Assembly: GCA_964017065.1 (NCBI GenBank)
Contig: OZ024787.1
Location: 3,297,921-3,361,920 of the forward strand
DNA length: 64,000 bases
Origin: Haliclona indistincta
Taxonomy: Eukaryota > Porifera > Demospongiae > Haplosclerida > Chalinidae
Direction: 5' to 3'
Shown here: positions 30,702 through 40,884 of the stretch, one piece after another
Layout of the letters: every line of letters begins with the position of its first letter
Numbering within the stretch: the stretch's first letter is position 1
Notes under the pieces: model-generated
The model's database searches: none
Seen by the model: only the letters and a program-made list of their open reading frames with translations
Told to the model about the DNA's origin: nothing
Translations under genes and position numbers: made by a program

Positions 30702-30933
30702 AGTAGAACTGTCTGGTATGCTATCTATACACGCGTACTCCCGCATTGACGTCATCAATGACCACACCCACTTAATTATGCGTGGGTGACCTGCGTTTTT
30801 TTTAACTGCCTATAACTCTAGAACCGCTTTGCATATTGCACTAAACTTTGTTTTACAATGTCTGCACACCATTATCTGTTGATACAAATTGATGTGAAAA
30901 AATGATTTCACAATGTCTGCACACCATTATCTG
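30702..30933. repeat. Start of a 64-bp tandem repeat
   Basis: The unit ACAATGTCTGCACACCATTATCTGTTGATACA... appears first at about 30855 and 30911, and continues after the 30934-31473 insertion. The stretch 30702-30850 upstream is unique-looking and holds the 5' side of the THAP relic. Confidence 0.65.
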
Positions 30934-31070
30934 TAGTCAGGCGTGGCCTGAACAATCCCATTCTGTATATGGTCAGGGGACACTAGTACCCACTAGTACT
31001 AGTACCCACTAGTACTAGTACCCACTAGTACCCAAAAAGTCCACTAGTACCCAAAAAGTCTTTGCTACCG

Positions 31071-31120
<50 letters not shown>

Positions 31121-31473
31121 ACTAGTACCCACCAGTCGTCGCGCTGGAATGTAGCGGTTATAATTTAACAGTGGTTACTTAATATCATGCGTGGGTGTAC
31201 ACGTGCGCAATGGCTACTCAGGAAGTTTACACAGAGTCCATCCTTGATAGAGCTGTACCCCAACTGTTGCACAGCATTCACTGCTGCCTTTCTACAGCCA
31301 CGTCTGATATGCAAGCTGAAGCCGTCACAACGTTTGTGTACGTAATAGGCTGATTACGTAATTAATTAGATTCATAACGTAATGCTACAATCCGCGAAGT
31401 GTACAACTTTGGTATACTAGTGTCCCCTGACCATAATTATACAGAATGGGATTGGTCAGGCCACGCCTGACTA
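30934..31473. mobile_element. 540-bp element: 9-bp duplication, poly-A and captured exon
   Basis: Termini TAGTCAGGCGTGGCCTGA and its complement are flanked by CATTATCTG on both sides (30925-30933, 31474-31482). The inverted arms extend about 55 bases to GGGGACACTAGTA. Inside are (ACTAGTACCC)n repeats (30989-31060), a run of 49 A residues (31071-31119) and a short coding-like exon at 31210-31338. The terminal TAGTC and the 9-bp duplication match the element at 19146. Confidence 0.85.
31210..31338 (+). CDS. Possible captured first exon inside the 540-bp element
   Basis: An ATG opens MATQEVYTESILDRAVPQLL followed by HSIHCCLSTATSDMQAEAVT and ends TTTGTGTAC|GTAATA, a plausible splice donor. It is only 43 residues, but it is open and has a helical, protein-like composition unlike its surroundings. 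No family recognised. It could be chance. Confidence 0.3.
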
Positions 31474-31482
31474 CATTATCTG

Positions 31483-31648
31483 TTGATACATGTAATAAAA
31501 ATTGATATGAAAAAATGATTTCACAATGTCTGCACACCATTATCTGTTGATACATGTAATAAAAATTGATATGAAAAAATGATTTCACAATGTCTGCACA
31601 CCATTATCTGTTGATACATGTAATAAAAATTGATACGAAAAAATGATT
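31483..31648. repeat. 64-bp tandem repeat, right part
   Basis: Three units of TTGATACATGTAATAAAAATTGATATGAAAAAATGATTTCACAATGTCTGCACACCATTATCTG-type sequence run directly into the truncated copy of the giant gene. The array forms the breakpoint of that duplication. Confidence 0.85.
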
Positions 31649-31930
31649 TCAGTTATCAAGATGGAAAATATCACTGATTTTGTGTGTTATGCCCTGGTAC
31701 TCATAGTTATGAAGGCGTTTGGTTTTCTTACCTGAGCCTGGTAGGTCTATTACAAGGTTGATATACCAACCACCACCTTTTAGAAGATAGTTGTACTGGG
31801 TAGAACCTGGCGGCAGAGGGCGATTCTTGTCGTCATAATCTTGTATTGTAACGTGGTAAGGTGTATCATTATGAATGTAACACCAATTTGTCCACGACCC
31901 TGAATCGCCTCCACTGCTGGAATTGCCCAT
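31649..31930 (-). pseudogene. Truncated copy of the giant gene's N-terminal module
   Basis: From ATG 31930 it encodes the same MGNSSSGGDSGSWTNWCYI module as residues 1-92 of the giant gene. Only a handful of substitutions are seen (e.g. QNNTPY to HNDTPY, HSTEY to GSTQY). It ends HLDN-stop exactly where the giant protein goes into its coiled coil (HLDIKRFEDQ). The 5' flank is also copied. It could be a free-standing 93-residue myristoylated protein if transcribed, or a dead fragment. The near-absence of frame damage leaves both open. Confidence 0.75.
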
Positions 31931-32314
31931 GATATGCTAACTTAGAAGCGGTTTTAATTGCGGAATGAGTTTGACCTAAATTAATAGAATAATAATAATG
32001 ATTATAATTTCCATGCAACATGCACAGAAACCATGATAACATAGGGTTCTACTACTGGAACTTTTGGACCCCAGGCCGAAAATTTGATTACCCACTACGT
32101 CATTATGAATTAATAATGTTCACAACTAACAATATCATACTGGTTAAGTATATTCACACAGTCTGCCTAATTATATTTACGAATCAATATTCATCAGCTA
32201 GGCCTATGCGAAAGTTATGCTATACCATGATACAATATAATACATGCATTACTGATGCAGCTGTACACTGCTACTGCTGCCAATAATTGGAAATAATTAT
32301 TATGGTATAAAAAT
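31931..32314 (-). promoter_or_regulatory. Duplicated 5' flank of the truncated copy
   Basis: This matches 18844-19690 minus the 446-base insertion, ending at about GGTATAAAAAT. It includes any proximal promoter of the giant gene, so the 93-residue frame may be expressed. Confidence 0.6.
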
Positions 32315-32888
32315 GAAAAAAGCTTTAATTAAAAAAAACTGAAAAGTGTAGGGATGACTCTTAAAAAAGGAAAGGAGCAAGATGGGATGATGCTTGCAAA
32401 AGTAAAGGAACAAGATGGAATAATGCTTGCAAATGTAAAAGTCCCAAGTATCCTTACATCAGCGGCTTGCTGCGACGACGTGCAACTGACAAATGCGGAA
32501 TCCTCTTCCTATACCTTTACAACCATCAATTACTTCATCAGACTGCGTCCTCCAAACACAGCTACCTGCAGCATATTTACAACTGTCAACTACTTCATCG
32601 GACTGCGTCCTCCTAAACACAGATACCTCTAGTTATTTACAACCGTCAAGTACTTCATCGGACTGCGTCCTCCAAACACAGATACCTCTATAGTTATTTA
32701 CAACCGTCAATTACTCCATCGGACTGCGTCCTCCTTCAAGCCGCTGATGTAGGGATACTTGGGACTTTTACATTTGCAAGCATTATTCCATCTTGTTCCT
32801 TTACTTTTGCAAGCATCATCCCATCTTGTTCCTTTCCTTTTTTAAGAGTCATCCCTACACTTTTCAGTTTTTTTATTAAAGCTTTTTT
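32315..32888. mobile_element. Foldback element with internal minisatellite
   Basis: Arms of about 155 bases (AAAGCTTTAATTAAAA... to ...CATCAGCGGCTTG) are mirrored at 32738-32888. The loop holds four copies of a unit of about 60 bases: TTTACAACCGTCAA(T/C)TACTTCATCGG plus ACTGCGTCCTCCAAACACAG (32510-32735). The inner junction GCCGCTGATGTAGGGAT links it to the elements at 9947 and 40240. Confidence 0.85.
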
Positions 32889-33566
32889 ACTTTACTTGTT
32901 CCTGTTACTTTTTTTATCACTATCACTTTGAACTTATTCTATGTTACATGTTATTTCATTTTGACAACTCTGTGAGCAGCAGTTACTAGTCTAGCATGCA
33001 GATGTGAACGTGCACGGGTCTTGAGCGTATTAAAGGAGTTTGGTTTAAAATAATTACCAATCATTCAATGAGAGGTTTAAAATAGTTAAAGAGGTTGAGG
33101 ACGCAGACAGCAAAATATCAAGTCCAGGTATGATATGACAACATGATACTTGTTAGTACTGTAATGGATGAAGAAGAGACTCAGTAATACTGACAACTCG
33201 ATCATGATGCTGCAAAGCCTAAATAGTTGGACCACGCCTAGTAGAATCTTGTTGATGCCAATATCACACTCACAGTAGCTTCTAGTCCTTACGCTGCGTG
33301 GTGTAGGAACCTTTCTGTGCGTAGAATCTTGCTCGTAAGCCTACTACTTGTTCACGTCTGGGCATGTCAGTTTTAATCCGCCATCTGAAGTTTTAACGAA
33401 CAGATCAGTGTTACTTAGAGTATAGTACAGCTCTAGACAAATTTCATACCTCTGGCTTGCGCGCTGAAGCGTCCAGACCAGAGACAAAACGCAGTATCGA
33501 TCGAGATAGCTAGCTACAAAACTGATGTGGGCGGAGTCAATGATAAGTAGCGACAAGAGGGTTAAT
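32889..33566. other. No gene confidently seen
   Basis: AT-rich at first. A 70-codon minus-strand frame (33556-33344) is unremarkable, and no exon structure is supported. Confidence 0.5.
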
Positions 33567-33575
33567 TATTTTTAA

Positions 33576-34216
33576 CGCTGTGTCTACAGTGCCGGTACCG
33601 GCATCCAAAAATTTTACCTTAAATTGCCGGTACCGGCACTTTAAGCAAAAATTGAACGATGCCGGTATGGACGCACTTTCAACTTAGTCTCTCTACTACT
33701 AGTAATCCCTAAACCCTAAACCCTAAACCCTAAAAAACCTTCTCCTAACTGCGCAAAGTCGGAAGGGTCGTCCTAAACCTAAGGATCGTAAGCCTAAGGA
33801 GTGGTAAGCCTAAGGATCGTCGGGAGGGGTGTCCTAAACCGGGCCTTCGGCCCTAGCTAAGGATCGTCGGGAGGGATGTCCTAAACCGGGCCTTCGGCCC
33901 TTGCTAAGCCTAAGGATCGTCGAGCAATCAGCTAAAACTTAGTTTTCTGCTTTAAAAAAGTAAAAAAAACAACAAAAAATGCATACAGCAGGAATCGAAC
34001 CCTGAACGATTGTACTACAAGCCCCCGTGCTAAACCGCTGAACCACTGGAACCAGCTGACAGGGCAATGGTACAAACCAGCCTTTATAGGTTACGTCTGC
34101 CGGCACTATAACACGAGTGCCGGTACCGGCATCGTTCAATTTTTGCTTAAAGTGCCGGTACCGGCAATTTAAGGTTAAAATTTTTGGATGCCGGTACCGG
34201 CACTGTAGACACAGCG
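33576..34216. mobile_element. 641-bp element carrying telomere-like repeats and a tRNA-like sequence (copy B)
   Basis: Termini CGCTGTGTCTAC and GTAGACACAGCG are flanked by a perfect 9-bp repeat TATTTTTAA (33567-33575, 34217-34225). Subterminal palindromes GTGCCGGTACCGGCA are spaced by TTTAAG. Then come four tandem CCCTAAA units (33708-33735), repeats of CCTAAGGATCGTCGGGAGGG with GGGCCTTCGGCCC hairpins (33770-33915), and the minus-strand tRNA-like module. The order is the same as in copy A (19705-20313), but the subterminal sequences differ. Confidence 0.9.
33980..34053 (-). tRNA. tRNA-like sequence in copy B (probably not functional)
   Basis: On the minus strand: GGTTCCAGTGGTTCAGCGG (A-box like), CTTGTAG in the anticodon-loop region, and GGGTTCGATTCCTG (B-box like, near consensus). 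Acceptor ends do not pair. It is closely related to 20108-20180 and on the same strand relative to the element. Confidence 0.45.
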
Positions 34217-34332
34217 TATTTTTAATGGCGTCTTCAGTCCAAAACGGCCTAAAAACCATGTTTTTCAAGGATTACTCGCTTCTGGTAGTGTTTAATGCCT
34301 ATCTAAGAAGTAAGTGCACTATTCCAGATATA

Positions 34333-36804
34333 TATGTTCCGCGCATTCTAGGAATTTGCGCATTCTATAGAATGCGTTGCGCTTTCTAGGAATTCCTAGA
34401 ATGCGTGCCATTCTATAGAATGGTGGGCGTTCTATAGAAAGCCCAACGCATTCTATTGAATGCGTAATCTACAGAATGAGCTAGGAACTTGCTCATTCTG
34501 TAGAATGCAGCAAACACGCGGAGTTATGTCTGAGCATAAGCGGCTGCAGGCCCGGGCTGGCTTGGCTAGCTGAAATATTAATGCGCGAGCGCAACGTATA
34601 TAACGTGCATTTTTCAAGGCTAAATAGGCTTGTAGTAACGAGACTTATCTTCGAACCTGTGAGACCAAGTAGATGAGCTCGTTTTTCGCTTCGCAGAAAG
34701 TCACGAGAGCTAAAATAATGAAACCACACCCTATATGAAATCATTAACGCAAAATTTTAGCCTGGCGCAAGCGCGCCGCTAAAGCGAGCCCGGGCTACTT
34801 CAAATTCCTTCCAGCCGCCTTCCAAATTCCTGCAGCCGCCAAATTCCTGCAGTGTCTGAGAGCATTCCCCTACGCTAACTTGCAGCGATGAGCTTAGTAA
34901 TAAGTCCAGTCAGCGAGGCTTTGATAATCGATCAGTGCTGACTCGGAACCATCGTACTTTACTGAATCAGTCTCAACGGTGCACCGTTGAGACTGATTCC
35001 TGTTTAGAAAACGCAATTTCTAAAAGTTGACCATGCTAGACTGGAACAAAGTTGATACTGTAAATTTACAATAATAATAAACAACTAGACAAGAGTATGC
35101 ACGATTGTGTTGACACACTTTTGCAGTGATGATACACAACTAGAACGATTTTTTGCTTGAGTTGTCACTCTCACACCATTAAGTAATCTATAGCTGCTAG
35201 TCCATCTCCGGCTCGATTAACTGTCATTTTTACAAGAAGGTGGAGCTACAGTGTGGGGCTGTTGCATGATAGTGGTCAGGGAGAATTATAGGTACAATAG
35301 TAAAACAAGACAGGACAGCAATGGGATTGAATGTGGTGCATGTGTTTACTATCATGGAATTAAATTAATTTTATGCACGGCAGCTGATCTAGCTGGACAT
35401 GTATCATTACTATCACCTAGTAGTATGGACTGTACAAGGTTTGTGATGCTGACCATGATTTCAAAACAGTATGTGAACAAAATGACCACTTTTGGTTTAT
35501 CTAGGCTGACATGCCACAAATACGATGGTAGATAACACTAATTATCACAGACTGCGTATGAGTTTTACATGCACCTACATCACTGCTGTGTGTTTGTTTA
35601 CTACTATCAAAATAGGTCAATCACAAGGTGAACACATGCCTTCAGCACTGAAACAACTGGCATGCACTGAGTTTTTGTGTGTAATTGCTCAATAGGGCTC
35701 AATTTGCTCATACAGCATGCACTTGGGCGTCCTTGCCCCATGGTAAATATTTATAGTCAGCATCACAATCCTTGTACAGTCCATACTACTAGGTGATAGT
35801 GTGTTCGACCATAACAGGGCTGTAAATAAAGACTCATCATCAATTGTGTTGCTTAGCTGTAAAGAAGTGGCTAGTGCTATTGATGATGATAAGGTACGTG
35901 GCTGCAAAGGCATTATCATCATGTCTTTGCAGCTACTTTGCAACCATCATTGTCATCAGCTTAGCATAATTCAGTATGATAAGCTTATCATCATGTCTTA
36001 GCAATTACATAAGTATTACACTAAATTTACTGTAATACTTATGCAATTGCAAAGACAATCATGATGTCATACATGTCCAGCTAGATCAGCTGCCGTGCAT
36101 AAAATTAATTTAAATACCATGATAGTGAACACACCACAGTCAATCCCATTGCTGTCCTGTCTTGTTTTACAATTGTACCTATAATTCTCCCTGACCGCTA
36201 TCATGCAACATCCCCACACTGTAGCTCCACCTTCTTGTAAAAATGACAGTTAATCGAGTGGGAGATGGACTAGCAGCTATAGATTACTTAATGGTGTGAG
36301 AGTGACAACTCAAGCAAAATCGTTCTAGTTGTGTATCATCACTGCAAAAGTGTGTCAACACAATCGTGCATACTCTTGTTTAGTCGTTTGTTATTACATT
36401 GTATTGTAAATCTACAGTATCAACCTTGTTCTCTAGCATGGTCAACTTTTAGAAATTGCGTTTTCTAAACAGGAATCAGTCTCAACGGTGCACCGTTGAG
36501 ACTGATTCAGTAAAGATATGATGGTTCCGAGTCAGCACTGATCGATTATCATAGCCTCGCTGACTGGACTTATTACTAAGCTCATCGCTGCAAGTTAGCG
36601 TAGTGGAATGCTCTCAGACATAACTCCGCGTGTTTGCTGCACTGTACAGAATGAGCAAGTTCCTTGCGCATTCTGTAGATTACGAATGCGTTGGGCTTTC
36701 TATAGAACGCCCGCCATTCTATAGAATGGCACGCATTCTAGGAATTCCTAGAAAGAGCAACGCATTCTATAGAATGCGCAAATTCCTAGAATGCGCGGAA
36801 CATA
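34333..36804. mobile_element. 2.5-kb foldback element with about 0.75-kb arms
   Basis: The outer arms contain many ATTCTATAGAAT and AGGAATTCCT palindromes (34340-34510 and 36630-36800). They continue through CTCAACGGTGCACCGTTGAG, ATGATACACAACTAGAACG and AGCTACAGTGTGGGG to about 35440 and 36065. The centre (about 35440-36060) is itself partly inverted: CCTAGTAGTATGGACTGTAC at 35416 and its complement near 35775. Frames such as 35251-35535 and 35801-36001 are mirror-related and not convincing genes. Confidence 0.88.
34535..34852. mobile_element. 318-bp insertion in one arm of the foldback
   Basis: It is flanked by TGTCTGAG (34527-34534, 34853-34860). The other arm is uninterrupted there (GTTATGTCTGAGAGCATTCC when reversed). 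The 8-bp duplication suggests hAT type. Ends share GCGGCTGCAGG-like sequence. GC-rich left end, no gene. Confidence 0.85.
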
Positions 36805-37261
36805 CACACGTGCAATTGTGCAGGTTTGGTAATGATTCGTTCACTCAGGACAGCGCTAGGCTTACTAAAGAAGAAAGAAAGAATGAACAATTCGCGTGGG
36901 CGGCGATTTCTGTTTACCACTTTAGAAACGTGTGCCCGCTTCGCCAAAGGTATTTCCATGCTCAGAACAATCGCCTGATCAATCCTAGATGTCTGGAATC
37001 TCGAGAAACGCTACAACAGCGAAGATTTGCAACTTCCTCCCTGAGAGTCGCCATCTTGATTTTCGTCGACAAGCAAGCTGTCCCGGCGACTTTCATAGAC
37101 TTCCTAAAAGCGCTCGCACTTCAGATTCCCTTAGAGATAGTGAAAATGCAGTAGAAATGTATAACAGTAGAGATATGTTCGAAAACTTATTTTCACACAT
37201 GAGTAGCCGCCATCTTAGTTCGAGGTCATCCCTACATATCATTGCCTATCGGCAATGATAA
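36805..37261 (+). other. Open region without recognisable gene
   Basis: Overlapping plus-strand frames (36630-37154, 36989-37258) run out of the foldback arm. Segments such as LRVAILIFVDKQAVPATFID look protein-like, but no domain or splice pattern is evident. Confidence 0.3.
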
Positions 37262-37550
37262 TATTTCGGCCCTTATCAAAAATCTGAGTAACGTTTACCC
37301 TCTACCCTAGCTCTTTTCGGTGAGGGGTCAAATATTTTCATACTGAAACCCCCTGCACGTAATACTATGTGTCAATAATAACGTCCCTTTTTCAGGACCC
37401 TGTCCCTATGGGATGTGCCGAAAACAAAATGGCGGCTATACAATGCAATGTAGTAGCGTTCAGTCGTAACGTCACGTGTATTCATTGATTACCAGCTCCA
37501 GCAGAGAGCTGAGATTTCAAAATTCTAGAGAGGTTAGATGCACGTCAACG
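37262..37550. repeat. Repeat shared with 20323-20480 and 23708-23790
   Basis: CAAAAATCTGAGTAACGTTTACCC, GGGGTCAAATATTTTCATACTG, ACCCCCTGCACGTAATACTATG and ACAAAATGGCGGCTATAC match 20323-20480. GTAGTAGCGTTCAGTCGTAACG matches 23720. It is the empty-site version of the locus that took up the 3.2-kb composite element. Confidence 0.85.
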
Positions 37551-39118
37551 GCTAACGGTAAACGCCTGTGACGCCAGTCACGTCACCATAATATTGCGGA
37601 TAAATACGCGAGTATACTGACAAGATCAGAAGTATAATGGGCGTGTACCGAAGCTCAACGTGCGGGCTGAAAGCAGTCAGAGCACTGCTTGCACTGCTAA
37701 CCTATCCAGCTTTGGCGATTTACAACTTGTGAAGTCATCATTGTACAATTTGTAGCCTTCATGTATTACTACTGCAACACAGTAGCTCTAACTTGAAGTG
37801 AAGACACGTGGCCATGTAGGTGCTTCCAAGTTGTTGTGCTAGCAACGGGCTAGTTCCAGCTCTTAGGCTTCTAGGTCTCCAGAGTAAGCCCTGCGTATTG
37901 GCTGGTGATATAGCAATAGAATTATCAAGCATCGTTTATCGATCGCCGAAGTTACGTAAGCAACCTCGTCATTGCTGGTTGTTAAAAGAACAGCTGGTAA
38001 TGCGCCTGCTCTATGAAGATTATAAACTTCAAAAACAGTAAAGCACGCTGATTCACATGATAGTGTCCATCGTTAGCGCTGTTTTCGAAGAGCCATCCGC
38101 TAGCTGAAAGCATAGATAAATGATACAGTAATAGTGGATATGCAACGGGGTAATAAACGGAGGGGTCCACGGAAATGTGTTGAAACACTCACTGCATCGG
38201 GCGTGGGCGGGTACAAGATACATGTAGCTGCCATTTGAGAAGAAAGCGCCGTTGCTGAGCACACGAAGAGAGGTTTGTCCAAGAAAACTAGGGTAAACGG
38301 TTTGCCTATTCCTGTACGGTCTTGTCGTGTTGAAAAGACATTCTTTTGTGTACTATACTATGATATTTCGGTCGTTTTGTAGCTGGAAACGCTGTTACGG
38401 TTACTTTGTGTTAGATTATTACCCAAACCATTCATGCAGACAACGGGTGGTGCGGCTTTTTGGATAGCTTTACTGGCCATGCAATTCGTGAAAATACAAA
38501 TTCCTGTCTCTGCCGGACTAGCCACAGATCAGGTAGAGATCATTTTAGTGCCAAAATAGTAGTCCTGTTACGGCTGTTTTGTGTTAGATTATTAGCTAGA
38601 ATATTAACTTTATCCCTAACCTTAGTGGATTAGAATGTGTGCCTATAGTCACTGTGTTGAGTCAAAATAGTGTTTACATGCATGTGCTTTTAGATTCAAT
38701 ACAGCTCGCCCATAAGCTCTGCGTTTTTAGCGGCCTTACCGCTCTCGTTCGCTAGCAACTAAACTTTCAGCATAGATAATACAGTGCAAGTGGATACGCA
38801 ACGGGTCCGCATACTATCACTGGGAGTGATACAGTCATTGCATCGGGTACCACGGAATGAGTTAACCATCTCCGTATACTTGTAAAGAAAATAGCGACTG
38901 AAATTGAGGCGGATAGCAACAATTCGGCATCAGGACATAGTTATAACAGTTCAAGCTACTATGGTTCTAGCGCTTAAACCACGGACCAAGAAATTGTTTA
39001 TGTCAGTGAACAATAATATGGTGGAGGAAAACTCAACTAGAGTCTCGTATGCATGCATGCCCTGTGCAATGTGCTGTGCCCTAGCTGCCATGCAAATGGC
39101 TGACCCAGACGACGAGGC
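37551..39118. other. Intergenic, no gene supported
   Basis: Several short frames on both strands exist (e.g. 37820-38041, 38904-39173), but no domain, no paired splice sites and no repeats stand out. Confidence 0.45.
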
Positions 39119-39121
39119 CGT

Positions 39122-39211
39122 CAAAACTACTCGGTACCGGCATAGTTCAAGTTTTGCGGCACCGGCAATTTAAGGTTAAATTTTGGATGCCGGTACCGGC
39201 ACTATAGACAC
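39122..39211. mobile_element. Solo end of a copy-B-type element
   Basis: GGTACCGGCATAGTTCAAG, GGCAATTTAAGGTTAAATTTTG, GATGCCGGTACCGGCAC and TATAGACACAACG match the right end of 33576-34216. Neither the left end nor the telomere-like/tRNA cargo is present nearby. Truncated relic. Confidence 0.8.
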
Positions 39212-39506
39212 AACGTATATGTACAATCAACCGGGGATGGGCTGGCTAATCCGACCCCATGTATAAATCGTGATTTCGAACGTCGAAATAGCCCCGCTAG
39301 CATACTTTCTCTTTTCGCTTACATGTATAGCATGAAAATGGTAGCGCGCACATGATTAAAACAAGAACCAACGTGTTCAGCAGACAAAATCCTTTACAAC
39401 ACTACAAGTCTTCAAGCAGCCACGAGTATGTGCGTCATTGTAGAGATCGAGAAACGGCGCCAAAACTCAGCGGTCGAAATATCCCCGCGAAGGTTCACGC
39501 TGAATT

Positions 39507-40057
39507 AAGGTGGCGGTATACCGTTACACGCGCGCCGCATTATAGGCGGTGTGTATGACGTCACAGTGTGTTATCGTAAATGAAATTTTGAAGACCGGCG
39601 CAACTTCTACAGTAGCAAACGGAGGGCCACACTAAGGGATTTTTTTTAATATCGACTCGTGTTGCAGTTTTATGCTCGAGAACACGCAATTGTTGGTGCA
39701 GCTCAGGGGCTTGTTTTGCGGTATTTTGCGTTTTTAGAAAAAATCAAGGAATTTATCAGGAAATACTCTTCGTCTGGCCCTCGGGAAAACTGTTTAAAGC
39801 ATCGTGAATACTGTTTTACCTTGCTCGAAGACTCCCGTGGAGAGATTTTTTGGTGAATGGATCATCGATCTTGATGGGCTGTGTATCTGGCGATGGTACG
39901 AGGTGCGTTCGAAATACTTGCAAAACAGCATTGTTTACCTTTCTTCTCGACATGTAGCTGGTTTTTGGCGCTTAGTTTTGTCTTCTAGCTGGTGATAGCT
40001 AGCTGTTTTCGAAACCACTGCAGCCACGCCCAGACGGTACATGTATACCGCCACCTT
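39507..40057. mobile_element. 551-bp element bounded by TTAA (piggyBac-like target)
   Basis: TTAAGGTGGCGGTATA at 39505 is mirrored by TATACCGCCACCTTAA at 40044-40059. TTAA on both outer edges fits a piggyBac-type target site, although an extended palindrome cannot be excluded. No transposase inside. Confidence 0.6.
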
Positions 40058-40239
40058 AAAACGGTCGATTTGTCAACATTAACCGATTCAAATTCTGAAG
40101 ATCTAGGTAAATAGGCGCTAGAATCGATCGGTAAAAGTTCCTGGTCGATCCAATGTTCGTGAGCAAAGTTACAACTGCATAAACGAGAACTAAACACTGT
40201 AACGCCAAAACGCGTCGGAATAGCCCAGGTTGACTATGA

Positions 40240-40648
40240 AGAAAATAAAAAAAGATTTCTAACGAAATCAAAGGGATGTAGGAATGAATGAAGTCTGCTA
40301 CTGGTCCACAATATAAGCCAACAAGGAACCAGCATGGAATGGTAACACGATTGACTTGCTAACTGACCATAGAGTCTGATCCATACATCATCAGTGGCTG
40401 CTGTGGCAGACTATAACTAATTCAGCTAGTTGCCGTTGACTGACACCGAAGTGCATTGAATTGACTGTGACAAAATATTGATCTTATTATGTACAGCCCG
40501 CACTGATGTAGGGATCTATGGTCTGTTAGCAAGTCAATCATGTTACCATTCCATGCTAGTTCCTTGTTGGTTTACATTGTGGACTAGTAGCAGATTTCAT
40601 TCATCCCTACATCCTTTTGATTTCGTTAGAAATCTTTTTTATATTCTT
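40240..40648. mobile_element. Foldback element, 'TGTAGGG' family, copy 2
   Basis: This has the same arms as 9947-10303 (AAAGATTTCTAACGAAATCAAA, CATGGAATGGTAACAC, GACTTGCTAAC) with more substitutions and a longer loop. The inner junction ACTGATGTAGGGATCTATGG is conserved. Confidence 0.85.
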
Positions 40649-40884
40649 GTTTGTGCCCTTTTTCGAGTTTCAAATTTTTGGTGCAGTTTGAATTCGGCAG
40701 GATCATGTGTTTCTTTGTTTACACCATTAGTTTGGTTTGCTGTTGTTGATAATTTCTTTATGTAACCTTCTACTTGAGTATACTCAGTGAGTTGTTCTTT
40801 GAAGACTCCAGATGCCAATATGCGTACGGCGATACTCTATTTCTAGAATTCGTGTGGTTGATCACGTGCGTATTGCGTAATCAT

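Noticed and set aside
35251..36001. Frames in the centre of the 2.5-kb foldback as genes
   Set aside because: They mirror each other (LSPSSMDCTR appears on both strands) because of the inverted structure. No domain.
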